Shown here piece after piece: positions 33,290 to 42,346 of a DNA stretch of 64,000 nt. Position 1 is the first letter of the stretch. Every line of letters begins with the position of its first letter. The notes below the pieces were generated by a model. It made no database searches. It was given only the letters and a program-made list of their open reading frames with translations, and was not told the origin of the DNA. This stretch comes from Kiritimatiellia bacterium (lineage in GTDB: Bacteria > Verrucomicrobiota > Kiritimatiellia > RFP12 > UBA1067): NCBI GenBank assembly GCA_024694365.1, contig JAILJX010000093.1, forward strand, positions 1 to 64,000, given 5' to 3'. Made by a program: the position numbers and the translations under genes.

Positions 33290-34208
33290 CTTTCAATTCC
33301 GTGAAACAGAGTTTTAGATAATCTCCGCTGAACGCAGATGAATGCGGAGTCATGACGAGATTCTCGGGCAAATCGTCGGGCGACAGCCCTAGAATGGACT
33401 CCCCTTCCGGCAAAAGCGATGCAACGGAAGAAAGCGGACCCGGCTCGCCCCGGAAGACGTCCAGATACGCTCCTGCGATCCTCCTTGAGCGCAAAGCCGA
33501 CAGGAGGGCCGGCTCGTCAACGGCGTTGCCTCGCCCGACATTGACGACCACTGCGCGCCGCGGAAGGGTTTTCAGAAGCCGTGCATCAAGAAAACCGTCG
33601 GTTCCGGTGTCGCCGGGAAGCGCCATTATGAACCAGTCGGCCTCGCGGGCTGCGGACGCGAGAAGCTCGATGTTGCCTCTGCCGAAGCCCGAGACCGACA
33701 CTCCCAAAGCTTCGAGTTTGGCGCCTATGGCGCGGCCGATGCGTCCGTATCCGGCGATGACGGCTCTCGTCCCCGCGACGCGATTGCACACGCCGCCGAT
33801 TTTCGCACGCGGCCACGAGGCGCGCCAAGCCGACTCCGTCCGAAGCTCCGGGCGGAAGAATCCGCGAGCCCACGCAAGCATGAATCCCGCAACCGTTTCC
33901 GATATGATCGCGCCGTGATAGCCGCCGAAATGGATCTGGACGCCCGCAGGGCCCTCCTGCGGCACGAGTTCGCGCCCGGCGCCGGGCGTGGCCAGAAGCT
34001 TGAGCGACGGAGCCGCGTCAAACCACTCCTTTTTGAAATTCCAGACTATCGCATGCGTCGCGCGGGGCAATTCGCGGAGAAACGAGCGAGCCGAGCGGAC
34101 GCTGACGACGTCAGCGCCGGGGACGATGGACGACAAAAACCTAAGCGCTTCCGCGTCGGCGCGGAAGCACTTCTCGGGCCAATCGAGCCAGACGAGAATC
34201 CTCTTCAC
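33273..34208 (-). CDS. D-2-hydroxyacid dehydrogenase family protein
   Basis: This 311-residue protein belongs to the NAD-dependent D-isomer 2-hydroxyacid dehydrogenases. The nucleotide loop is AGYGRIGRAIG, and the catalytic trio is recognisable: Arg in NVGRGNAVDEPALL, Glu in DVFRGEP and His in MTPHSSAFS. The substrate could be a glyoxylate-, phosphoglycerate- or lactate-type acid; sequence alone does not decide. I chose GTG 34208 because it overlaps the acyl-CoA synthetase stop as GTGA. Confidence 0.85.
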   Translation of the reverse strand: MKRILVWLDWPEKCFRADAEALRFLSSIVPGADVVSVRSARSFLRELPRATHAIVWNFKKEWFDAAPSLKLLATPGAGRELVPQEGPAGVQIHFGGYHGAIISETVAGFMLAWARGFFRPELRTESAWRASWPRAKIGGVCNRVAGTRAVIAGYGRIGRAIGAKLEALGVSVSGFGRGNIELLASAAREADWFIMALPGDTGTDGFLDARLLKTLPRRAVVVNVGRGNAVDEPALLSALRSRRIAGAYLDVFRGEPGPLSSVASLLPEGESILGLSPDDLPENLVMTPHSSAFSGDYLKLCFTELKDEGLI

Positions 34209-35869
34209 TCGTCCAGCTTCCCCTTGTAGGTGACGCGGCGGATTTTCCCGACGGAAGTGCGTTCGAGCGGATCTTTGTAAACGACGACCTTTCTTACGCG
34301 TTTGTAGTCGGCCAAATCCGCGCAACGCTTCTGGACCGCCTTGATGGTCGACTTCTCCATCTCTTCCCAGGGAGGAAGAGTCCCCCCGTTTTTCGCCTTG
34401 AACCACTCCTCGTCGGGATGGGCGATAGCCCCCACGCGTTCGCCGGGCACACCGCCCTCGGTATAGCCCACGACTATGATGTCGGCGACGCACGGCTCCT
34501 TGGCTATGCAGTTTTCGACCTCTTCCGGATAGATGTTCTTGCCCTCGCGGTTGACGATAAGCGCCTTTTTGCGCCCGCGTATGGAGATTATGCCGTCCTT
34601 GTCGATGGAGGCGAGATCGCCCGTCTTGAACCAGCCGTCTTCAGTGAAGGCTTCGGCCGTCGCAGCTTCATTGCGCCAATAGCCCTTCATGACTATCGAC
34701 CCTTTCACCTGCAGCTCCCCGACGCCGGAATCGTTCTTTTCGTCAAGTCTGACCTGTATCCCGGAAATCGGCTTGCCGATGGAGCCGACAGCGTCTATTT
34801 CGGGTCCGCAGACGCTGACGACAGGCGAACATTCCGTCAAGCCATAGCCTTCAAGGAAACGTATGTGCATGCGGTTGAAGCCCTTGAGCACGTGATGCGG
34901 GCACGGGGCGCCGCCTGTTATCATGAACCTGAGGCGGCCGCCGAGGCGTTTCTTCACCATATGCATCACGGGGCCCCTGAGCCCGATCGCAAACAGGAAT
35001 TTCGCCGCCTTGGATTCCGCAAGCGACTCTTCGATCTTCTCGTATATCTTCTCCGCCAGAAGCGGAACGGCCATCATGACGGAAGGCTGGAGAGTGCGGA
35101 TGTCCGCCACGACCGTCCTGAGAGACTGCATGAAGCACAGCGGCGCGCCGACGATCATCGACAGGACGAAATTCGCCGTGAACGAAAACGCATGGAAGAG
35201 CGGCAGCACCACGAAGAGGGAATCCTTCTCCGTTACTTTCGCCCCGAAACACTGCAGCGAACCGACTATGTCGTGCAGGAAATTGGAATGGGTGAGCATC
35301 GCGCCCTTGGGCTTGCCGGTCGTCCCGGACGTGTAGATTATCGATGCCACATCTCCGGGCTGGGCGATATTCTGGTCGTACCACTCTCCGCCGTCGCGGA
35401 TGCAGAGCGATTTGAATCCTACGACATCGGCCTGGCCTATCTTCTGCCCGTTGAAGATGACGCCGTCGACTATCACTATGCCGCGCAGCTTGGGAAGGCG
35501 CGGCGCGATTTCGAGAAACATCCTCAAGTGCGCCTTGTCCGTCGTGACGACGGTCACTTCCGCATTGTCAAGGATATAGAAGACCTCTTCGTTGTGAAGT
35601 TTCGGATCTATCGGAACGACGGCCACGCCGGCGCCGGCCTGGGCAAGGTACGAAACGACCCACTCGGGCCTGTTGGGGAGGATTATCGCTACATTCTCCT
35701 CCCTCGGCTTCAGGCCGAACCGGGTGCCGTAGCCCTCGGCGGTCTCGCGGACGTTGACGTGGAATCCATCCCACGTCTTCGCCTTCCACGTCTTGTCTTC
35801 GCACCAGCGCAAAGCAACATTGCGCGGTATGCGCATTGCACAGCTCTCAAGAAGTCCACGGATAGTCAT
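34205..35869 (-). CDS. Long-chain acyl-CoA synthetase (AMP-binding)
   Basis: This 554-residue adenylating enzyme activates fatty acids to acyl-CoA via acyl-AMP. The P-loop-like motif YTSGTTGKPKG, the GYGLTE motif and the hinge GWFKTGDLASID are all present. It resembles FadD-type long-chain enzymes. I chose ATG 35869 (MTIRGLLES), because a TATAAT-type box lies 9 bases upstream and any longer frame would read through that promoter. It is followed by the dehydrogenase and tsaE in a coupled run. Confidence 0.9.
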   Translation of the reverse strand: MTIRGLLESCAMRIPRNVALRWCEDKTWKAKTWDGFHVNVRETAEGYGTRFGLKPREENVAIILPNRPEWVVSYLAQAGAGVAVVPIDPKLHNEEVFYILDNAEVTVVTTDKAHLRMFLEIAPRLPKLRGIVIVDGVIFNGQKIGQADVVGFKSLCIRDGGEWYDQNIAQPGDVASIIYTSGTTGKPKGAMLTHSNFLHDIVGSLQCFGAKVTEKDSLFVVLPLFHAFSFTANFVLSMIVGAPLCFMQSLRTVVADIRTLQPSVMMAVPLLAEKIYEKIEESLAESKAAKFLFAIGLRGPVMHMVKKRLGGRLRFMITGGAPCPHHVLKGFNRMHIRFLEGYGLTECSPVVSVCGPEIDAVGSIGKPISGIQVRLDEKNDSGVGELQVKGSIVMKGYWRNEAATAEAFTEDGWFKTGDLASIDKDGIISIRGRKKALIVNREGKNIYPEEVENCIAKEPCVADIIVVGYTEGGVPGERVGAIAHPDEEWFKAKNGGTLPPWEEMEKSTIKAVQKRCADLADYKRVRKVVVYKDPLERTSVGKIRRVTYKGKLDE

Positions 35870-35878
35870 GATTGCATA

Positions 35879-35887
35879 ATTATACAC
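35879..35887 (-). promoter_or_regulatory. -10 box (GTGTATAAT) for the acyl-CoA synthetase run
   Basis: TATAAT preceded by GTG, with the TG shifted by one base from the strict extended form. The hexamer ends 9 bases before ATG 35869. Confidence 0.55.
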
Positions 35888-35985
35888 CAAATTGGGGTCG
35901 GATTGCAACCCCCGCAGGGATGGAAAGGCACACAATTAAATTCTTTTCACCCATTTTCGTCCAAAATGATCAAAACGCATCAAGA

Positions 35986-38460
35986 TCAACGCAGCGTGAC
36001 GGTCCAGTCGGGCCCGACTTTCTCGCCGGTCGCGGCATCGAGCCGCTCTATCGAGACGCGCCCCGCCCGGAAAGTAAGGAAAAGCACCTGGCGGGAGGCG
36101 TGGTCTCCTTTCGGTTTCGGGAGCCATGTCTCGATCTGGTAGAAGAGCGACGGTATCTGCACGGCTGTGAAGTCGCCGTGTTGCGCGCCGGGACGGAACG
36201 ACGTATCGTTCGCGGCGGAGATGTGGGCATGCCCGCAGACGGCGACCGTATCGGGGCGGTTGCTCAGGTACGGAATCGTCGCGCCGTCATCCCATCCTAT
36301 TTCGTCGCCGCGCCCAGGGCGCGCCAGGAGTCCGCGGTAGACGCGGTGCTGCGAGAAGACGTGGAGCCGCGCCGGCGAAGGCTGAGGGAGATTCTGCGGG
36401 AAGCGCTCCTTCATTCCATCGGGGATGAAATGGAGGAGCGTGAATTCACACCCCTTTATCGTGCGGCGTACTACGGGCTCGAAGTGCTCGCCGAAGGCGC
36501 GCTCCCATGCGACGTCAAGCCCCATCTGCGGAATGTAGTCTCCAAGGAGACCCTTCTCCACGACCTCGCGCCGGCGGACGCGCCAGTTCAGTTCCGTATC
36601 GTGATCGCCATAGTGGAAGAGCCGCGCCACGGGACGCCCATCGGAGCGGCGGTTGCACGGAAAGACCTCGTTCCAAGCCGCCGCGACCTCCTTCAGCTGC
36701 GAGAGCAGTCCAAACTCCGTGAGATCGCCCGCTGCAATCACGGCGTCCGCGCGCCTCTCGTCAAATAGCCTGAGGGCGCGCTTTAGGCTGGAGTTGTCGT
36801 TGTAGGGGGCGATATGGATATCGGCGATAAGACCGACCCGCAGGGCCTCGTTCATCGAGGCCTCGAGTGGCGCGAAGCACTCCCGACGGAAAAGTCCGAT
36901 CCGGCGCGCCTCGAGGGAACCCGGCGCGACCTTTCCGGCGGCTGCTGCGAGGAGAGCGTCCAGGCGAGTGAGGATTTCCGGGGTGTAGATGGAGCGCCGC
37001 AGTTCATCGCCGTCCGGCGCGTCGCAGACGCCCGGGCCGAGGGGCGTATCGACCGGCTTCGATACGACAGCCATCCAGCGCTCCTCGAGAAGACCGAAGA
37101 ACTCCGCCATCTCCGGCGCGGCGGGTCCGAACATGAGCCGATGGTGCTCGCCAAGGAGCGCTTCGGTATCGGCGCGCGGATTCCAGCAGACGCGGGAAAA
37201 AATCCAGTAGTTGAGATAATTGTAGAGCCAGCGGTCGGATTCGCTTTCGGCGAAGGCGCCCGTGACGAAAGGCGCGACGGCGGCGTAGTACCGGGCCCAT
37301 GCGCGCGGCGCGAACTGCGGGACGTCCTTCATCTCGAGCCGCCAGCAGGCCACCTTGTCGGGATAGTTCCAAAGCGAAACGGGACGGCCCAGCTTTTCGC
37401 GCCATGCACGGACTTCGCCGATCTCACGCTCTCCGATCTCCGTGCCGTCGGCCCAGGGCCCGCGACGCGCGACGAAGACGTCTATGTTGGACGGCAGATC
37501 GTTCGTCGGGAGCCCTGCGTAAGGAATGTATGACATCTGCGAGACGCGCGCGGCCGGGAACCTCTCTTGTATGCGCGAAGCGAGTTCTGCCGTGCGGCGC
37601 CACACGAGGTCGGTCGCATAGCGGGTGTCCGTGTCGGAGAAGGGAATGTTCTTCGCGCACCACTCGCAGTTGCAGTGGCGCAGCCAAGTAAATCCGTCTT
37701 TCGGCATCGCGTCGAATGTACCGCCGAGGTTCTCCGCGAGCACGTCGCATGCGTTCGTGAAGATCGCGTCCCAGGTCGCCGGCGAGAGGCAGTGCGTCTT
37801 CGCGCCGTGGCAGCAGGCGAGGTGCTCCGTCTCCATCCTCAGACGGTACCAGTTCAACCGCTTGAAGTCCGTCTCGGACCTCCCCTCCAGAAGCTCCTTC
37901 GCGACAGGCCCGTCCGCATAGCCGTAGCGGCGCACGGAGAACGCGGGGCGCACAAGGGCGAGCGAGGGCGCGACGTCGATGCGGTCCATGCGCGGAATGC
38001 AGGTGCCGAGTTCCCCCGGAAAGTACATCCTCACCCCGGCATGGCGCTCGAGGAATTCATAGACGCCGAAAAGAGTGCCGCGCGCGAAGCACGGCTGATA
38101 GGGCGCCTCGTCCGGCAGGAATGCCGCGGACGCCACATCGGCCACATCCTCGTCGCGGCCTGCGATGCGCAGGGCGTCGTCAGTCGCCTCGATGAGGAAG
38201 CCGTCTCGGCCGAGCGGCTCGAAACGCGCATCCTCTCCGCCAAGGACGATGGCAGCCCTCCCCGGAGTCTTTGCGGAGACGACGGCGAGCGGCGAACCGA
38301 AGACGCGAGAGAGGAAGAAGTTCAGCTCCTCCGCGGCAAGGCGCGTCGCGTATGGCGCATCGGAGCGAAGGACGATTTCGGACGACGCGTCGAGCGTCAC
38401 GCCGGAACACGTGGCGGCCGACGCAAACGCAAGGGCGAGGGAAAGGAGCGACTTTTTCAC
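35986..38460 (-). CDS. Secreted DUF4838 protein fused to a metallophosphoesterase
   Basis: This 824-residue protein has a signal peptide (about 1-20). Residues 30-530 match DUF4838, a large domain often found with alpha-glucuronidase-like N-terminal parts in polysaccharide-degrading bacteria. From about residue 555 a calcineurin-like metallophosphoesterase follows, with motifs ADIHIAP, AAGDLTEFG, YGDHDTE (in place of GNHD/E) and CGHAH. I know the two domains separately; their fusion points to an enzyme acting on phosphorylated or sulfated glycans, but that is inference. Its start overlaps the SUMF1-like gene by ATGA. Confidence 0.8.
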   Translation of the reverse strand: MKKSLLSLALAFASAATCSGVTLDASSEIVLRSDAPYATRLAAEELNFFLSRVFGSPLAVVSAKTPGRAAIVLGGEDARFEPLGRDGFLIEATDDALRIAGRDEDVADVASAAFLPDEAPYQPCFARGTLFGVYEFLERHAGVRMYFPGELGTCIPRMDRIDVAPSLALVRPAFSVRRYGYADGPVAKELLEGRSETDFKRLNWYRLRMETEHLACCHGAKTHCLSPATWDAIFTNACDVLAENLGGTFDAMPKDGFTWLRHCNCEWCAKNIPFSDTDTRYATDLVWRRTAELASRIQERFPAARVSQMSYIPYAGLPTNDLPSNIDVFVARRGPWADGTEIGEREIGEVRAWREKLGRPVSLWNYPDKVACWRLEMKDVPQFAPRAWARYYAAVAPFVTGAFAESESDRWLYNYLNYWIFSRVCWNPRADTEALLGEHHRLMFGPAAPEMAEFFGLLEERWMAVVSKPVDTPLGPGVCDAPDGDELRRSIYTPEILTRLDALLAAAAGKVAPGSLEARRIGLFRRECFAPLEASMNEALRVGLIADIHIAPYNDNSSLKRALRLFDERRADAVIAAGDLTEFGLLSQLKEVAAAWNEVFPCNRRSDGRPVARLFHYGDHDTELNWRVRRREVVEKGLLGDYIPQMGLDVAWERAFGEHFEPVVRRTIKGCEFTLLHFIPDGMKERFPQNLPQPSPARLHVFSQHRVYRGLLARPGRGDEIGWDDGATIPYLSNRPDTVAVCGHAHISAANDTSFRPGAQHGDFTAVQIPSLFYQIETWLPKPKGDHASRQVLFLTFRAGRVSIERLDAATGEKVGPDWTVTLR

Positions 38461-39719
38461 CGGGCGGACGGGAACGTGAGATCGCCGAGCGGACTCAAAT
38501 GGATGCAGAAGCGCGTCGCGTAGCTGTCATAGTGCGGATGGCGTGTCCAACGCGCCGCAAGAACCATGTTGTAAAGCCGCGCGCTCGCCCAATTTCCGGA
38601 CGAACCTTTTATGATGCGGTAGGCGCTCCATCCATTGGAATTCTGAACGCCAGTCGGATTTGTGCTGTCCGAAAGATTGCCGGCAGGAAGCGAACCGTTC
38701 GCAACAGTGGAGGAGACTGAGTCGAGCACCCACTCCTCGCCGCTGCCGACCACATCGTAGAGCCCCCAGGCGTTGGGAGCGTAGCCACCGACCGCCGGGA
38801 TGGAGGCTCCGGCGTCCGGAAACCATGCGCCCGCCTCGCTCACGAGATTGGAGAGGACCGCGTGCGAGTCGGCCATCGTTCCGCCGTTCGGGAAGAATCC
38901 CGTCGAACCCGCCCGCGCCGCGACTTCCCATTGCTCTTCCTCGCAGAGGTCCACGACGAGCCCGCCCGCCTTCGCGCGCAATTTGCCGACGATGGAGTCC
39001 GCGGCGACTCCATAGCCCGTGTTCGGCCAGTTCACGTCGCCCGGCGCGCCGCGAAGTTCGTAGTAGGTGGTCTTCTGCGGAATGCAGGACGAACTCCCGC
39101 CCCCCGCCGTCAGGCACGCGTGCTGGGCTTCCGTGTACTTGAAGATCGCGACGTAGAAGTCGTTCGTGAAGGTGACGTTGCGCTTCCCCCAGCGGTCGGA
39201 ATACGAGGACGGATCGCCGCCCGTTCCAATGTAGCCGAGTTCCTCACGCGAGATGCCGAGCGCATACGTGCCTTTCGGTATCCGCCTGAAGACCATCTTC
39301 GTGGACTTGTGGTCTGCGGCCCATCCTCCTTCGGGGACGCCGGCGAGGTAGTCAATCCCGCCGTTCACGAGGTCGACGACGAGGTAGCGCTGCGGATCGG
39401 GCGGCGCCGGCACGACGGAGATGCAGAACCCCGTAAGAACCCGGCCTGCGAATTCCGAGGACGACGGATCCCACGTGTAGCGGTTGGCGCCGGGCAGGCA
39501 CGACGGTATGGAGGCGAGCGGATACGGCTCGGTCCGACCATCCCACCTGGCCGTTATCTCGACGTCGCTCGCGTCGCCCGTGAGAATGAAATCCACGTCG
39601 ACCTTCTCGCTCCACGGCCAGCGCTGGTTCACCGTGACGCCGGATATGTCCGTATCGGCATGGACGGGAAAGGCAGCGGCAAGCGCAATCGTCAGAAGAG
39701 CCCTTTCAAGCAGTCTCAT
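38457..39719 (-). CDS. Secreted SUMF1/formylglycine-generating-enzyme-like protein
   Basis: This 420-residue protein has a signal peptide (about 1-21), an N-terminal beta-sandwich-like region (residues 25-130, beginning VTVNQRWPWSEKVDVDF) and a C-terminal SUMF1 (FGE/EgtB/PvdO) domain with RRIPKGTYALG, YTEAQHACL and RFCIHLSPLG. True formylglycine enzymes oxidise a cysteine of sulfatases, but this secreted type may only use the fold. ATG 39719 has AAAGGAGAAA directly upstream, the clearest ribosome-binding site in the window. The gene lies between the small IRIR-tailed protein and the DUF4838 fusion. Confidence 0.85.
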   Translation of the reverse strand: MRLLERALLTIALAAAFPVHADTDISGVTVNQRWPWSEKVDVDFILTGDASDVEITARWDGRTEPYPLASIPSCLPGANRYTWDPSSSEFAGRVLTGFCISVVPAPPDPQRYLVVDLVNGGIDYLAGVPEGGWAADHKSTKMVFRRIPKGTYALGISREELGYIGTGGDPSSYSDRWGKRNVTFTNDFYVAIFKYTEAQHACLTAGGGSSSCIPQKTTYYELRGAPGDVNWPNTGYGVAADSIVGKLRAKAGGLVVDLCEEEQWEVAARAGSTGFFPNGGTMADSHAVLSNLVSEAGAWFPDAGASIPAVGGYAPNAWGLYDVVGSGEEWVLDSVSSTVANGSLPAGNLSDSTNPTGVQNSNGWSAYRIIKGSSGNWASARLYNMVLAARWTRHPHYDSYATRFCIHLSPLGDLTFPSAR

Positions 39720-39733
39720 TTTCTCCTTTCTCC

Positions 39734-40225
39734 CTAGCGTATGCGGATTATCATGCCGATATCCCGTATCCACGCGATGAGACAGCCCGCGGCGTTTCCG
39801 TATACGCGCGGCTTCTTTACGCGCAGCCATTCGCGCGTCGCCTTGGTCCTCACGGTTATCGGCCCTCCACCCGCACCCGGAATGTAGGCGAGGGTCGCCT
39901 CCGCCTTCACTGAAGAGGCGGCGTTCTGGACAAGCGTCACGTCGACAACCGTCTCTTCATCCCCGGAGACAAGATTCTGCGGCGAGCTCCCGCGGGCCGC
40001 ATCTCCCGCGCGCTCGACCTTGACGCGCGCCACGGCATGCGAGACCCTGTTGGAAAACACGAGTTCAGCCGACGTGGCGCCGTCCTCCCAGCTCCACTCG
40101 AGAGGTGCGCTCCGGTCGTGCACGGTCTGCCAAAGGCGAAGATCCGCCTTCGAACGCACCGTCACCGCCAGAACCGGCATAGCAAGCAAAGCCATCAGCA
40201 GCAAAACATTTCCTGTCGTCCTCAT
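39734..40225 (-). CDS. Small secreted protein with IRIR C-terminus, hypothetical
   Basis: This 163-residue protein has a signal peptide (about 1-20) and a beta-rich body containing LEWSWEDGATSAELVFSNR. It ends in a hydrophobic-basic tail, IAWIRDIGMIIRIR. A similar tail ends the unrelated-looking secreted protein at 47546-48121. Small proteins of this kind appear to accompany SUMF1-type secreted proteins in this lineage, from memory rather than a search. ATG 40225 is 6 bases from TGCTAAAAT, so the operon transcript is predicted to be leaderless. Confidence 0.65.
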   Translation of the reverse strand: MRTTGNVLLLMALLAMPVLAVTVRSKADLRLWQTVHDRSAPLEWSWEDGATSAELVFSNRVSHAVARVKVERAGDAARGSSPQNLVSGDEETVVDVTLVQNAASSVKAEATLAYIPGAGGGPITVRTKATREWLRVKKPRVYGNAAGCLIAWIRDIGMIIRIR

Positions 40226-40231
40226 GGCGGA

Positions 40232-40240
40232 ATTTTAGCA
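40232..40240 (-). promoter_or_regulatory. extended -10 (TGCTAAAAT) for the secreted-protein operon
   Basis: The hexamer TAAAAT ends 6 bases before ATG 40225. The remaining 126 bases up to the epimerase stop show nothing I can identify. Confidence 0.55.
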
Positions 40241-40366
40241 AAAACCTCAATGGCTTTTCAAGCACATATTTGCCGTGCAGAATTCAGCCGCAAGCGCTCG
40301 GCTCCAGGACTTGCGTTCGCTTCCGGACATAGCGGAACATCTGGACGAAACACGGAAGCCGAAGCC

Positions 40367-41410
40367 TCAGAAGAACCACTTGGCGCAGGCCAACAGCCCC
40401 TGCTTCCACGGAACGCGGTGGGATACGCCGCTCTTGCCCTTGAAATCGGCAAGATGTTCGACATACCATTCGTAGTTCCTGACCAGGGCCTGCTTGTTGG
40501 AATAGCGCGGCCTGTAGTCAAGAAGTTTCTCGGCCTTCTCGATGGAGACGAACGAATCGGTGGACGCAGTCTCGTAAACCCACGGATAGAGAGGCGACAG
40601 ATGAAGCTTCTCCAGAATCCGGAGGATGAATATCAGCGGCTTCACTGGCATGCCGCGGATCTTCTTCCCGTGCCCTGCTCGATCGAGAACGGCCTGATAG
40701 TCCTCTTTCATCGTCGTGAAATCCTTCGCGCCGATGTTGAATTCCGTCGCAACGACATCTTTGGGATATGTCATCGCATTCCATATCGCGCCGTCCAGAT
40801 CGTCGACATCCATCAGCTGATAGCGGTTGGCGCCGGAGCCTATCATAGGGAATCCGTGACCCGTATAGGCCCAATCGTAGAATAGCGCAAAAACGCCGAG
40901 CCTCTCGGGGCCGACGAAACTCTTCGGACGTATTATGCTCACGCAATACCCATCCTTTATGGCCTCGCGGCAGATGTTTTCGGCCTCGATCTTGGCGTGG
41001 CCGTACGGGCCTACGCCGACAAGCGGATCGGTCTCGAAAATCGGATGCTTCTTCGGGACGCCATAGACGGCGGTCGAAGATATCTGGATCATGCGGTCGA
41101 GCCTGAATTTGCGCGCTGCGGCAAGTACGTTTCTGCATCCGTCGACCTCCGTCGTGCGGATGTCCTCCTCGCTGTAGAGCGGAAGAGCCGCGGCGCAGTG
41201 CACGACCACATCGCACCCCTCGGTGATTTTCTCGACGGCGAAGACGTCGCGGACGTCTCCTTTCGTGAATTTGAGCCAACTTTCGCCCTTTTCGGGATAG
41301 TCGAAATCGGCTATGTCCAAAACGCGAATCTCATCCACCCCCCGCGCTCGCAGGAAACGGATGAGATTTATGCCCAGAAAACCCGAGCCACCGGTTACGA
41401 GAACTTTCAT
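40367..41410 (-). CDS. NAD(P)-dependent epimerase/dehydratase
   Basis: This 347-residue extended short-chain dehydrogenase has the nucleotide-binding loop GGSGFLG (residues 7-13) and the catalytic pair in the YGHAK motif (Tyr-xxx-Lys) with an upstream SST. The family includes UDP-sugar 4-epimerases and sugar-nucleotide dehydratases, and also sterol dehydrogenase-like enzymes; the exact substrate is open. ATG 41410 overlaps the secG stop as ATGA. The last 40 residues form an unusual basic/aromatic tail. Confidence 0.85.
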   Translation of the reverse strand: MKVLVTGGSGFLGINLIRFLRARGVDEIRVLDIADFDYPEKGESWLKFTKGDVRDVFAVEKITEGCDVVVHCAAALPLYSEEDIRTTEVDGCRNVLAAARKFRLDRMIQISSTAVYGVPKKHPIFETDPLVGVGPYGHAKIEAENICREAIKDGYCVSIIRPKSFVGPERLGVFALFYDWAYTGHGFPMIGSGANRYQLMDVDDLDGAIWNAMTYPKDVVATEFNIGAKDFTTMKEDYQAVLDRAGHGKKIRGMPVKPLIFILRILEKLHLSPLYPWVYETASTDSFVSIEKAEKLLDYRPRYSNKQALVRNYEWYVEHLADFKGKSGVSHRVPWKQGLLACAKWFF

Positions 41411-41727
41411 TTCTGCGCCGGCTGGCCCTCGCTGCCCTGGTCGGCGCCGGATTGCTGCTGCTGTTGCGTCTGGCCGTCGCCTTCGTCGGTCACGGAACCG
41501 GTATTCACCGTCATCTTCGCGAGAATGAGAGTGTTTATGAGGAACAACGCACCGATCCAAGTCGTCGCCTTGATGAGGATGTTGCCGGCGTCGGCGCCGA
41601 GCGAAGCCTCGAGGGCACCCCCGCCGAACGCACCGCCCAGGCCGCCTTCTTTGGGCTTCTGCAGCATGACTACACCGGCCAGAAGCAGGCAGAGCAAGAC
41701 CTCGACTATGTAAAGAAGTATGATCAT
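41407..41727 (-). CDS. secG: Preprotein translocase subunit SecG
   Basis: This 106-residue membrane protein has two helices (residues 1-22 and 52-72) separated by the SecG loop LQKPKEGGLGGAFGGG; the remainder is a glutamine- and glycine-rich cytoplasmic or periplasmic tail. SecG stimulates SecYEG-mediated export. I chose ATG 41727 because the family begins with the first helix and because the -10 box lies upstream at 41758-41766. The fused SecDF partner lies at 50333-52909. Confidence 0.9.
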   Translation of the reverse strand: MIILLYIVEVLLCLLLAGVVMLQKPKEGGLGGAFGGGALEASLGADAGNILIKATTWIGALFLINTLILAKMTVNTGSVTDEGDGQTQQQQQSGADQGSEGQPAQK

Positions 41728-41757
41728 TTTTTCTCTCCGGAATTGATTCAGTGATAT

Positions 41758-41766
41758 ATTATACCA
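41758..41766 (-). promoter_or_regulatory. extended -10 (TGGTATAAT) built on the fumarase beta stop codon
   Basis: The beta-subunit gene ends GTG-GTA-TAA followed by T, which reads TGGTATAAT. The hexamer ends 30 bases before ATG 41727 of secG, leaving a short leader with CCGGAGAG. Confidence 0.7.
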
Positions 41767-42346
41767 CAGAACGGCCCCGCGTGGCAAGTGCGGAAAGGCG
41801 CCTTCTGGACTCTTCGGCAACTTCGGCGAAAAGGCTTCTCCCATGCGAATCCATCGCGACGATTCCACGGAAGTCTTCGACGTCGAAATGCCAGCAGGCT
41901 TCCGCGGCGCCGAACTCCTCCAGGAAATCCACTCCGCGAACCCGCTTCACGGCGCTCGCCGAAACCGCGGCGGCACCCCCGACAGCCTGGATATAGACGC
42001 ATCCGCAACGGCTCATCGCCTCTAGCGTCGCCCCGTCCATGCCGCCCTTGCCGATGATCAGCCTGACCCCGCTCGCTTCGATGAACGCCGGTTCGTAGGG
42101 ATTTTCGCGCACGCTCGTCGTCGGACCCGCCGCCTTCACGACCCATTCGCCGCCCTCGCGCACGACGACGGGGCCGCAATGGTAAAGCGCCCCGTCGCGG
42201 AAATCGACATTGACGGGACGTCCGTCGGCAAACCATTTGTGGAACTTGTCCCTGCCCGTGTGGAGAGGCCCCGTGACGGACACCGCATCTCCCGCTTTCA
42301 GCGCACGCACCTTTTCTTCCGTGAAAGGGTATTCGAGTTTTGTCAT
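41759..42346 (-). CDS. Class I fumarate hydratase, beta subunit/C-terminal domain
   Basis: This 195-residue protein matches the C-terminal domain of class I iron-sulfur fumarases and the beta subunit of two-subunit forms (also L-tartrate dehydratase beta). Motifs include GPLHTGRDKFHKW, AAGPTTSVRENPYE and IIGKGGM. With the alpha subunit it should interconvert fumarate and malate. ATG 42346 overlaps the alpha stop as ATGA. Its end, Val-Val, forms the secG -10 box. Confidence 0.9.
   Translation of the reverse strand: MTKLEYPFTEEKVRALKAGDAVSVTGPLHTGRDKFHKWFADGRPVNVDFRDGALYHCGPVVVREGGEWVVKAAGPTTSVRENPYEPAFIEASGVRLIIGKGGMDGATLEAMSRCGCVYIQAVGGAAAVSASAVKRVRGVDFLEEFGAAEACWHFDVEDFRGIVAMDSHGRSLFAEVAEESRRRLSALATRGRSVV

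Noticed and set aside
35870-35935. A longer acyl-CoA synthetase start upstream of 35869
   Set aside because: The extra 22 codons run through the -10 box and show no family similarity.
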